Assembly: GCA_036264235.1 (NCBI GenBank)
Contig: DATARH010000052.1
Location: 1 to 6,038, forward strand
Length of the DNA: 6,038 nt
Direction of reading: 5' to 3'
From: DATARH01 sp036264235
GTDB taxonomy: Bacteria; Pseudomonadota; Alphaproteobacteria; ATCC43930; CGMCC-115725
Below are positions 1-6,038 of the stretch, piece by piece. Position 1 is the stretch's first letter. Each line of letters starts with the position of its first letter. Position numbers and translations under genes: made by a program. A model generated the notes under the pieces. It was not told the origin of the DNA, did no database searches, and saw only the letters and a program-made list of their open reading frames with translations.

Positions 1-689
1 CGGCGATCGGACTGGCGAAGTCGCGCGGCTTCCGCGTCAATATCAACGCGACGCTGTTCGATACCGCTGACCACGAGCGGATCGCCCGCTTTTTCGACGA
101 TGCCACCGAGATCGGCGTCGACGGCATCACGGTATCGCCCGGATATGCCTATGAGCGTGCCCCGGACCAGGCGCATTTCCTCAACCGGCGGCGCACCAAG
201 GAATTGTTCCGCGATATTTTCCGGCGCGACGGCAAGCGGCGCTGGTCCTTCAACCAGTCGAGCCTCTTCCTCGACTTCCTGGCCGGCAACCAGTCGTACA
301 AATGCACGCCCTGGGGCAACCCGACGCGCAATTATTTCGGCTGGCAGCGACCCTGCTACCTGCTCGGTGAGGGCTATGCCAAAAGTTTCAAGGAGCTGAT
401 GGAAGAGACCGATTGGGACGCTTACGGCACCGGCAACTACGAGAAATGCGCCGACTGCATGGTCCACAGCGGGTACGAGGCAACCGCCGTGATGGATTCG
501 GTCCACCACCCGCTGAAGGCGGCGGCGATCGCGTTACGTGGCCCGCGGACCGACGGTGAAATGGCTCCGGAAATCCCGCTCGATCAGCAGCGCCCGGCGC
601 AATACGTGTTCTCGCGCCACGTCGAGGACGCGATGGCCCGTCTAGGAGGCGCTCAAAAGCCCATGAAGCGCGCGGGCGGGCGCGGCTAG
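1..689 (+). CDS. hpnH: HpnH, adenosylhopane synthase (radical SAM), 5'-truncated by window edge
   Basis: HpnH is a radical-SAM enzyme that couples a 5'-deoxyadenosyl group from SAM to hopene, giving adenosylhopane, the first step of the extended C35 side chain. The reading frame is open from base 3; 228 codons are visible and the stop is TAG at 687-689. The family is about 380 residues, so the start and the N-terminal CxxxCxxC iron-sulfur motif lie left of the window. Recognisable blocks include GVDGITVSPGYAYERAPDQ (about 114-170), FLDFLAGNQSYKCTPWGNP (about 270-326), FGWQRPCYLLGEGYAKSFKE and EETDWDAYGTGNYEKCADC. These belong to the C-terminal DUF3463-type region. Four cysteines sit at 303-305, 354-356, 447-449 and 456-458. 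The gene converges on hpnG and its last 48 bp overlap the hpnG 3' end on the other strand. Identity is very likely; catalytic completeness cannot be judged from this fragment. Confidence 0.95.
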   Translation, partial: AIGLAKSRGFRVNINATLFDTADHERIARFFDDATEIGVDGITVSPGYAYERAPDQAHFLNRRRTKELFRDIFRRDGKRRWSFNQSSLFLDFLAGNQSYKCTPWGNPTRNYFGWQRPCYLLGEGYAKSFKELMEETDWDAYGTGNYEKCADCMVHSGYEATAVMDSVHHPLKAAAIALRGPRTDGEMAPEIPLDQQRPAQYVFSRHVEDAMARLGGAQKPMKRAGGRG

Positions 690-1316
690 CGCCGCCAAAG
701 CCTGCCGCACCTCTCGGGCGAGCCCGAGCAGCGACGGGATTTGCCGCGGCCTCCGCAGGACTTCGGCCAGAACCTGGGCCAGCACCGGCGTGCCGTTCTC
801 TGCCAGCGGGATCAGCGCCGCCGAGGGCAATTCCCGGATCGCCGGATCGGCGATCGCGCGCAGCACCAGGAACGGGATGCCGGCGGCGTGTGCCGCGCTG
901 GCGACGACCGCGCTTTCCATGTCGACGGCCAGCGCCCCGGTTTCGCGCCAGGCGCTGCGCTTGGCGTCCTCGGTCGCGAGGATCGTGCGGGAGCCAAGCA
1001 CCGGGCCTTCGAAGGCGCCGATCCGCCACGCCAGATCGAAAATGCGCTCCTGGAATTCCTCGGTGGGACCCCAGCGACCGTCATCACCGATGACGTCGCC
1101 CGACAAGATCACGTCACCTGCGCGCAACCCTGGCGCCAGCGCGCCGGCTACACCGAAGCTGACGAGGCATTTCGCCCGTTCTACCGCGAGATCGACCAGC
1201 GCCGTCGTGCGCTCGTGATTGCCGCCGCCGACCAGGGCCGGAAACCCGGCGGCTCGCGCCACCCTGGCTTCGGCGGCCAGGCCGGTTGCACAAAAAGCCG
1301 GTGGTAACGTGCTCAT
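642..1316 (-). CDS. hpnG: HpnG, hopanoid-associated nucleoside phosphorylase/nucleosidase
   Basis: HpnG removes adenine from adenosylhopane to give a ribosylhopane intermediate, acting directly after HpnH. The protein belongs to the purine nucleoside phosphorylase / MTA-SAH nucleosidase fold family. Numbering from the ATG at 1316 (224 residues), it begins with a TGLAAEARVAR strand, followed by GGGNHERT (about 30-37), the SFGVAGAL core (53-60), AGDVILSGDVI (66-76), AVDMESAVVA with the ribose-contacting Met133-Glu134, and VLRAIADPA with the likely catalytic Asp157. The start is uncertain. In-frame alternatives are ATG at 1346, ATG at 1388 and GTG at 1397, and none has a clear Shine-Dalgarno. 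I chose 1316 because the conserved N-terminal strand begins about eight residues later. The stop (642-644) lies inside hpnH, so the two genes overlap tail to tail. A leader of about 217 bp with strong inverted repeats separates it from the P450 stop, so it may have its own transcript. Confidence 0.9.
   Translation of the reverse strand: MSTLPPAFCATGLAAEARVARAAGFPALVGGGNHERTTALVDLAVERAKCLVSFGVAGALAPGLRAGDVILSGDVIGDDGRWGPTEEFQERIFDLAWRIGAFEGPVLGSRTILATEDAKRSAWRETGALAVDMESAVVASAAHAAGIPFLVLRAIADPAIRELPSAALIPLAENGTPVLAQVLAEVLRRPRQIPSLLGLAREVRQALAALAAPARALHGLLSAS
682..695. terminator. Short GC hairpin spanning the hpnH stop codon, possible weak bidirectional terminator
   Basis: GCGGC (682-686) and GCCGC (691-695) form a perfect 5-bp stem around a TAGC loop that contains the hpnH stop codon. 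It lies exactly where the convergent hpnH and hpnG transcripts meet, and being symmetric it could form on both RNAs. There is no T-tract on either side, so a classical intrinsic terminator is not supported. In GC-rich DNA a 5-bp stem can easily arise by chance. Confidence 0.2.
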
Positions 1317-1413
1317 GCGCAGCCCGTTGCATGTTTCGAGGCCCATCCGGGACGGCCAGAAAGCCGGCCAGGACGCCGCGGGGCGCATCAGAAACACTGG
1401 CGGCCGCGCATTC

Positions 1414-1480
1414 GCACAGCCGTTTCGGAATCCCCTGTGCCGCTCCCCTGCGGTGTCGAATCCCTACGCGACGGGAGCGG
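1414..1480 (-). promoter_or_regulatory. Two adjoining inverted repeats in the P450-hpnG intergenic region
   Basis: Read on the minus strand, the first repeat pairs CCGCTCCC (1480-1473) with GGGAGCGG (1447-1440) as a perfect 8-bp stem. An inner GTCG (1472-1469) can pair with CGAC (1458-1455), leaving a 7-nt bulge on one side. The second pairs GCACAG (1440-1435) with CTGTGC (1419-1414), a perfect 6-bp stem with a 15-nt loop that holds a smaller CCG-AAA-CGG hairpin. The two stems share only base 1440. They begin 54 nt past the P450 stop and end about 100 nt before the preferred hpnG start. They could be a GC-rich terminator or RNA-stabilising element after the P450, or a structured leader of hpnG. 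No poly-T tract follows either stem. I do not recognise a known riboswitch or convincing promoter boxes. Confidence 0.4.
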
Positions 1481-1533
1481 GGTTGGCTAGTGGCAAAAAG
1501 GGCGCATGCCGTGCTTTGGCGGCTGGTCGATGC

Positions 1534-2925
1534 CTACCGCCGTTGCAGCAGGAAGGGGGGCGGGCGGTCCGGCTGAACCGTCGTCAACCCGACCGGATTG
1601 ACCGGCTCATGCGGGGCCAGTGAGATCCGGAATGTCCGCATCAGAATCGCCAGCACCAGCACCAGTTCGGTCAGTGCGAATGCCGAGCCGATACAGGTCC
1701 TTGGCCCGGTGCCGAACGGCAGATAGGCGAAACGCGAGGGCGGCGGCCGGTCTGGCATGAACCGTTCGGGGTCGAACCGATCGGGATCGTTCCAGAACCG
1801 CCGATGCCGATGAATCACCCAGGGTGCGATCAGGATCAATGATCGCCTCGGCACCGGAATGCCGGCGACGAAATCGTCGACGGCGGCTTGACGGGTAATC
1901 ACGAAGGCAGGCGGGTAGAGCCGCAGCACCTCGTCCACCACTGCGCGCGTGTAGGTCAGTTGCGGGACTGTCTCAGCGGCATCCTCAACGGTCAGCGAGA
2001 ACCCCTGGGCTTCTGCGGCAATCCGCTCCTGAACCTGCGGGTGCGACGCCAGCAGATAGCACGCCCAGAACATTGCCGACGCGGTGGTCTCGTGGCCGGC
2101 GACGATGAAGGTCGCGACCTGATCCCCGAGCCGCTCGATCGGTCGCTCGTCCTCCTGCGCGGCAACCGCGAGCACATCGAACAGATCGCCCGGTGGACCA
2201 TCGCCCGTTGCCTCGCCACGCGCCGCGCGTCGTTCGGTGATGATCTGAGTGACCAGTCTGCGCCAGCGCCGGCGGAAGCGGCGGCGCCCTAAATCGCCGG
2301 GGGTCGGCACACCGACCGGCAGCACAAAATCCGCAAGCGACGGGCGGCCGAGACGGGCCGCGTAGTTGAGGATCAGTTCGCGCAATTCGGGCGCGTGCCG
2401 CTTCATGTCGAGCGAGAAGATGGCGCGGCCGATGATTTCGAGCGCCAAGGTCTGGAACACCGGCACGAGGTCCAGCGGCCGGCCTTCATGCCGCGTCAGC
2501 TCCTCGGTCAGTTCGGCCAAGCTTTCCGCGACATTACCGGCAAGCAGGCGGACCGCCCGCGGAGCGAAGCCGCCGGCCACCGTGCGGCGCTGCTGCCGCC
2601 AGTCTTCGCCCGAGCTGAGAAACAATCCGCGGCCCAGCATCGGGCGCAAAATCCGGGCTGCCGCCTCGGCCTTCGCGTAATTCCGCGCCTGGTCGACCAG
2701 GACGTGATGGATCGCGTCCGGGCGGTTCAGAATGAAATGTCGCCGACCGAAGAAGGTCTGAACCACCGCGTCCTCGAAAAACGCCTCCCGCGGAAAGGCC
2801 GCGAGCGCATTGCCGCGCAGCGCGTCCAGCAACGCGCGCATCGGCAGATGGCCGGGAGCGCTGCGAGGCAGGGGCCGGGAGAGGACTGCGGATACCATTG
2901 CGAGACCGTCTTGGGTGCCGGACAT
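1534..2925 (-). CDS. Cytochrome P450 monooxygenase embedded in the hopanoid cluster
   Basis: This is a complete 463-residue heme monooxygenase with all P450 landmarks: C-helix WRQQR (Trp109/Arg113), I-helix oxygen-activation motif AGHETT (276-281), K-helix ExxR as EVLR (Glu332/Arg335), the PERF motif (386-389), and heme-binding FGTGPRTCIG with axial thiolate Cys411. AGHETT and the overall length resemble CYP4/CYP102-type soluble P450s rather than AGxDTT-type bacterial CYPs. No signal peptide or N-terminal membrane anchor is seen, and there is no fused reductase, so redox partners must be encoded elsewhere. An arginine-rich stretch lies at residues 214-223. ATG at 2925 gives the full frame; an in-frame ATG at 2898 is an alternative, and neither has a clear Shine-Dalgarno. 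It lies 128 bp after shc on the same strand. The substrate is unknown; by position, a hopanoid or squalene-derived lipid is the natural guess. Confidence 0.95.
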   Translation of the reverse strand: MSGTQDGLAMVSAVLSRPLPRSAPGHLPMRALLDALRGNALAAFPREAFFEDAVVQTFFGRRHFILNRPDAIHHVLVDQARNYAKAEAAARILRPMLGRGLFLSSGEDWRQQRRTVAGGFAPRAVRLLAGNVAESLAELTEELTRHEGRPLDLVPVFQTLALEIIGRAIFSLDMKRHAPELRELILNYAARLGRPSLADFVLPVGVPTPGDLGRRRFRRRWRRLVTQIITERRAARGEATGDGPPGDLFDVLAVAAQEDERPIERLGDQVATFIVAGHETTASAMFWACYLLASHPQVQERIAAEAQGFSLTVEDAAETVPQLTYTRAVVDEVLRLYPPAFVITRQAAVDDFVAGIPVPRRSLILIAPWVIHRHRRFWNDPDRFDPERFMPDRPPPSRFAYLPFGTGPRTCIGSAFALTELVLVLAILMRTFRISLAPHEPVNPVGLTTVQPDRPPPFLLQRR

Positions 2926-3053
2926 CCGGCTTTGGCAGCCACGCTCGTTTCCTGCGGGGTGCCCGGATGTGTACGCAGATCGGGAATCGCGGGTTCCGCA
3001 GTTGGCGGCTGCGCGAATTCGCCTGCGCGTTACGATACTTCCGGTAGAGGCGC
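2926..3053 (-). other. Intergenic spacer between shc and the P450, with a 10-bp palindrome
   Basis: These 128 bp separate the shc stop from the P450 start. They contain a perfect palindrome, GCGAATTCGC, at 3013-3022, and a small GGAA/TTCC inverted repeat near 2980-3000. I see no T-tract that would make a terminator and no convincing -35/-10 pair for a P450 promoter, so shc and the P450 may well be co-transcribed. The palindrome could be a chance event or a small operator. Confidence 0.3.
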
Positions 3054-5108
3054 TCAGAGGCCGACGGTCACGCGCGGCAGATTCGCTCGGGCAAGGCGGC
3101 GGTAGCGCGCGAGCGCCCAGACCGGGAAGAACGCCCGGTAGCCGTGGTAGCGCAGGTAAAAGACGCGTGGGAAGCCAACCGCTGTGTACCAGGGCTCCTC
3201 CCAGGTGCCGTCGGGGCTCTGGCTTGCCATCAGATAGAGAATGCCACGCGCCACCGCCGGGTTACCGGTCTCGCCGGCCGCCATCAGCGCGAGCAGTGCC
3301 CAGGCCGTTTGTGAGGCCGTGCTGTAATCGGCTTCGCCGTGCGGTGCCCCAGGGCGGTAGCTGTCGCCGTCTTCGCCCCAGCCACCGTCCTCATGTTGGT
3401 GCGAGACCAGCCAGGCCACGGCGCGGCGGATTTCCGGCGCGTCGGGATCGAGGCCGATGGCATTCAATGCAGTCAGCACCGACCAGGTGCCATAGATATA
3501 ATTGGTGCCCCAGCGACCGAACCAGCTGCCGTCGGGCTCCTGCTCACGCCTCAGATACGCAAGCGCCGCCGAGACCACCGGGTGGTCAAGCGGATAGCCG
3601 ATCTGCGCCAGAAAGGCCATGCAGCGGGCGCTGACATCGGCGCTGGGCGGGTCGAGCAGCGCGCCATGATCGGCGAACGGGATATGGTTCAGATAATGGT
3701 GGGTGTTGTCGGCGTCAAACGAACCCCAGCCGCCGTTGCGGCTCTGCATGCCGATGACCCATTCGGCGCCCCGGTCGATCGCCTCGCGATAGCGCGCGGA
3801 ATCGAACCGGTCGAGCGCGAGCCCGACCGCCGCCGTGTCGTCGAGATCGGGGTAATGCGCGTTTGCGTACTGGAACGGCCAGCCGCCAGGCCGCAGGCCT
3901 GGGCGGTTCACCGCCCAGTCGCCGACCGTATCCAAGACCTGCCGGTCGCGCAGCCAGTCGAGACCTCGCTGCACCGCGGCGCGGAGCCGCTCATCACCGA
4001 CATCCATCAGCGCATGGCAAGCGAGTGCCGTATCCCAGACCGGAGATAAGCAGGGCTGGCAATAGCTGCGTTCGCCGTCATGGACGAGCAGCTTCTTGAT
4101 CGCCGCCGTCGCGGTCATCCGGTCGGGATGATCGGTAGGATAACCCAGGCAGTCGAACATCATCAGCGCATTGGCCATCGCCGGATAGATGCCGCCAAGA
4201 CCATCTTCGCCGTTGAGGCGTTCGGTGACGAAGGCGACCGCCTTCTCGATCGCACGCTTGCGCCGCTGGACTGGAAACGACGGTTCGGTGCGGCGCGCCA
4301 TTCGGTCGATTCGGACGAACAAATTCGCGATCATCGACGGCGTCGGCGGCGAGATCCAGTCCGCGACGGTCTCCGGCGGTTCGATAAACAGCTCGGAAAT
4401 CTCGACGCCGCGTGGGTTGCGGGCTCGCGGCCGCAGTGCCATCAGCACCAGGAGCGGCACTAGCACGGTGCGCGACCAGTACGAGATCTTGTCGATGTGG
4501 AACGGAAACCACTTTGGAAACAGCATGATCTCGACCGGCATCACCGGCACCGCGTGCCATGGCACGATGCCGAACAGCGCCAGCGCGATGCGGGTGAAGA
4601 CGTTGCAGCGACGCGCCCCGCCATGCGCCAGGATCGCCTCGCGGGCGCGGCGCATATGCGGCGCCTCAGGCGGGTCGCCGACCAGCTTCAGCGCCAGATA
4701 CGCCTTGACCGACGCGCTGATGTCGAAGGTGCCGCCCTGGAACAACGGCCAGCCGCCGTGGTCTGCCTGGTGCGACCGCAGGTAGCCGGCGATGCGCTGC
4801 TCGAGCTCGTCGTCAATTTCGTCGAGAAAATGCTCGAGCAGGATGTATTCGGCCGGAATCGTCGCATCCGCCTCGAGCTCGAAAACCCAGTGGCCGTCGT
4901 CGCGCTGCAGTGCCATCAGCGCGGCGGTGCCGCCGCCGATCGCCTCGTCCAGGCAATGCTTGTCGATTTCGGCGCCGGGGACCGGCGCCTCGCTGAGGAG
5001 CATCCTGTGCGTTCTCGCTACGGTCTCGCGCGCCGACAGACCGGACCCGTCTGCCCGATAATGTCCGGCCGGTGCGCCCTGCCAGAGGTCTCGACTAAAG
5101 GCATCCAT
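3054..5108 (-). CDS. shc: Squalene-hopene cyclase (HpnF)
   Basis: Shc is a monotopic membrane enzyme that folds squalene and cyclises it to hop-22(29)-ene and diplopterol, the committed step of hopanoid synthesis. The 684-residue protein is complete and close to the usual proteobacterial length (about 650-680). The catalytic DxDDTA motif is DLDDTA (421-426), with Asp423 as the proton donor by analogy to Asp376 of the Alicyclobacillus enzyme. His475 in NHIPFAD matches its partner histidine (His451). QW repeats are visible at 68-74, 114-120, 455-461, 523-529, 571-577 and 630-636, which are typical of the double alpha-barrel fold. The hydrophobic segment around 173-226 probably includes the membrane-entry region. 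ATG at 5108 is supported by GAGG eight bases upstream. The first 91 bp overlap the hpnE 3' end in another frame, suggesting translational coupling. DxDDTA, rather than the DCTAE of oxidosqualene cyclases, rules out a sterol cyclase. Confidence 0.98.
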   Translation of the reverse strand: MDAFSRDLWQGAPAGHYRADGSGLSARETVARTHRMLLSEAPVPGAEIDKHCLDEAIGGGTAALMALQRDDGHWVFELEADATIPAEYILLEHFLDEIDDELEQRIAGYLRSHQADHGGWPLFQGGTFDISASVKAYLALKLVGDPPEAPHMRRAREAILAHGGARRCNVFTRIALALFGIVPWHAVPVMPVEIMLFPKWFPFHIDKISYWSRTVLVPLLVLMALRPRARNPRGVEISELFIEPPETVADWISPPTPSMIANLFVRIDRMARRTEPSFPVQRRKRAIEKAVAFVTERLNGEDGLGGIYPAMANALMMFDCLGYPTDHPDRMTATAAIKKLLVHDGERSYCQPCLSPVWDTALACHALMDVGDERLRAAVQRGLDWLRDRQVLDTVGDWAVNRPGLRPGGWPFQYANAHYPDLDDTAAVGLALDRFDSARYREAIDRGAEWVIGMQSRNGGWGSFDADNTHHYLNHIPFADHGALLDPPSADVSARCMAFLAQIGYPLDHPVVSAALAYLRREQEPDGSWFGRWGTNYIYGTWSVLTALNAIGLDPDAPEIRRAVAWLVSHQHEDGGWGEDGDSYRPGAPHGEADYSTASQTAWALLALMAAGETGNPAVARGILYLMASQSPDGTWEEPWYTAVGFPRVFYLRYHGYRAFFPVWALARYRRLARANLPRVTVGL

Positions 5109-6038
5109 CGGCTGCGCCTCGTAATTAACGGCGCCGCCGCTGCAAAGCCGGAGCGAATAGCCCCTTCAATCGTAGCGGGCAACCCAGTTTCGACATAATC
5201 GCCTGCAAGTCGAAGATTGTTCCATTCCGTCGAGGCCGCCGGACGCCGCCTCAGCTGGGCCGGAGTGGCCCGAAACGTCGCCCGCCGCTCCTTGACGATG
5301 CGGCCGGGCGGTACCGGCTCCTTGGCCAACCCGCAGACCGCCGCGACATCCCGCCACAGCCGCTCGCGCAGCACCTCGGCGGGTTCATCGACAATTCCGT
5401 CAGCGGCGCTGACCGTTACTGAAACAACGCCGGGCTTGCGAAATATCCATTCGGCGGTGCCGCCCACCACTCCGATGAACGGCGGCGCATCGCCCGGCAG
5501 CGCGTAGCGGTAATGGGCGTTGACGATCGGGGCATGGTCGTCCGGCACCGTTAGACCGGGCACCAGCCGTGCCGCGACCGGGGCGGTGACAGCCAGAATC
5601 ACCCAATCGCTCGGCCCCAGCGCGACCGTGCTGTTGTCGAATTCGAGCTGGCCGACCCGGCCGCCGGCAAAGCCGAAGCCGCGCAGTCGCGAGCCGAACC
5701 GGATTTCGGCGCCGCGTGCCCCGAGCCAAGCCAGCGTCGGATCGATCAGGGTTTCCGACAATCCCTCGCGCGGCACCATCGGCCGGCACGCGCTGCCGCC
5801 GGCACCGAGCGTCTCGACGACAATGCGCCAGAACAGGCGGGCCGAGCCGTCCTCCGCGCTCGTGTTCAGCGCCGCGACCGCGAGCGGCTGCCATAACCGA
5901 CGGTACAGCATCGAACCGGCATCGAGGACGTCGGCGATCGCCGCCTCCTTGGGTGCGGCGCGCAGCCGTAAGGCCGAGAGGTAGTCGCCGGCATTGGTCC
6001 CCGGCACGCGCCGCGTCGCGCTCAGGACCCACCACGGC
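5018..6038 (-). CDS. hpnE: HpnE, hydroxysqualene-to-squalene FAD oxidoreductase, 5'-truncated by window edge
   Basis: HpnE is a flavin enzyme of the amine oxidase / phytoene desaturase fold. In the HpnCDE pathway it reduces hydroxysqualene to squalene, the substrate of Shc. The frame is open to the right edge; 339 codons are visible, and the first in-frame residues PWWVL-SATRRVPGT precede a GTG at 6007 that is internal, not a start. The family is about 420 residues, so the start and the N-terminal GxGxxG dinucleotide-binding motif are missing. Diagnostic blocks are AGDYLSALRL, PREGLSETLIDPTLAWLGAR (about 5720-5780), the NAHYRYALP region and the C-terminal FAD-contacting signature AGDYVETGLPATIEGAIRSG (about 5150-5210). 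About 37 further residues follow this conserved end before the TAG at 5018-5020. That tail is rich in Arg and Pro and is encoded largely over the shc start, so it may be a run-through extension. Confidence 0.93.
   Translation of the reverse strand, partial: PWWVLSATRRVPGTNAGDYLSALRLRAAPKEAAIADVLDAGSMLYRRLWQPLAVAALNTSAEDGSARLFWRIVVETLGAGGSACRPMVPREGLSETLIDPTLAWLGARGAEIRFGSRLRGFGFAGGRVGQLEFDNSTVALGPSDWVILAVTAPVAARLVPGLTVPDDHAPIVNAHYRYALPGDAPPFIGVVGGTAEWIFRKPGVVSVTVSAADGIVDEPAEVLRERLWRDVAAVCGLAKEPVPPGRIVKERRATFRATPAQLRRRPAASTEWNNLRLAGDYVETGLPATIEGAIRSGFAAAAPLITRRSRWMPLVETSGRAHRPDIIGQTGPVCRRARP
5117..5120 (-). promoter_or_regulatory. Shine-Dalgarno (GAGG) of shc, inside hpnE
   Basis: On the minus strand GAGG lies 8 nt before the ATG at 5108. 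It is the clearest ribosome-binding site in the window and favours this start over the in-frame ATG at 5003, which lies just past the hpnE stop. Because it sits within hpnE codons, ribosomes translating hpnE would pass over it. Confidence 0.55.

Noticed and set aside
388..1029. Minus-strand open frame overlapping hpnG and hpnH (213 residues)
   Set aside because: Its composition is dominated by Arg, Gly, Ala and Pro, and it lies out of frame under hpnG and hpnH, both of which are clearly real.
1451..1467. tRNA T-arm-like string (GTCGAATCCC) on the + strand, upstream of hpnG
   Set aside because: The T-stem does not pair correctly around the loop, and no anticodon arm, D-arm or acceptor stem can be built around it. 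It is part of the inverted repeat instead.
1495..1523. T5 tract on the minus strand shortly after the P450 stop, as an intrinsic terminator
   Set aside because: Only 3-4 bp stems (GGC-ATGC-GCC or GCCG/CGGC) precede the tract, which is too weak for a credible intrinsic terminator.
2727..2942. Minus-strand GTG-started 71-residue frame over the P450 start, with a GGAAACGAG purine run upstream
   Set aside because: The ribosome-site-like run is appealing, but the frame has no recognisable content and is out of frame with the well-supported P450.
2395..3105. Long + strand open frames opposite the P450, shc and hpnE (for example 2395-3105, 3339-4049, 4497-5198)
   Set aside because: They are rich in Arg, Ala and Pro, show no recognisable domain and mirror strongly conserved genes on the other strand. 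This is the usual antisense shadow in GC-rich DNA.
3054..5108. Oxidosqualene (sterol) cyclase instead of squalene-hopene cyclase
   Set aside because: The catalytic motif is DLDDTA, as in squalene-hopene cyclases, and the neighbours are hpnE, hpnG and hpnH.
1..6038. CRISPR arrays, insertion sequences or phage genes
   Set aside because: No spaced direct repeats, transposase-like frames or terminal inverted repeats were seen. Almost the whole window is accounted for by the five genes.

Overview
The window is a GC-rich segment of a bacterial hopanoid biosynthesis cluster. It looks alphaproteobacterial, in the Rhodospirillales/Acetobacteraceae style. That placement is an inference from the closeness of the encoded proteins to HpnE, squalene-hopene cyclase (Shc/HpnF), HpnG and HpnH, the high-GC codon use and the dense gene packing; no rRNA or other phylogenetic marker is present.

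Layout: the left edge (1-689, + strand) holds the C-terminal two thirds of hpnH, the radical-SAM adenosylhopane synthase. Everything else is on the minus strand and reads from right to left: hpnE (open at the right edge, ending at 5018), shc (5108 to 3054), a cytochrome P450 (2925 to 1534) and hpnG (from about 1316 to 642). hpnE and shc overlap by 91 bp. A 128-bp gap separates shc from the P450, and a gap of about 217 bp separates the P450 from hpnG. hpnG and hpnH converge, and their 3' ends overlap by 48 bp. There is no gene-free stretch longer than 300 bases.

How the genes work together: HpnE makes squalene from hydroxysqualene, the last step of the HpnCDE route. Shc cyclises squalene to hopene/diplopterol. 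HpnH adds a 5'-deoxyadenosyl group to hopene to give adenosylhopane, and HpnG removes adenine on the way to ribosylhopane and bacteriohopanepolyols. The part not explained by this canonical pathway is the P450, a full-length enzyme with all catalytic motifs, sitting between the cyclase and the side-chain genes. It is the best candidate here for an undescribed hopanoid-tailoring (or squalene-tailoring) step.

Smaller points of interest are the opposed orientation of hpnH and hpnG, a pair of adjoining inverted repeats upstream of hpnG, the long hpnE/shc overlap, and two HpnH positions that seem to differ from cysteines I remember in homologues.
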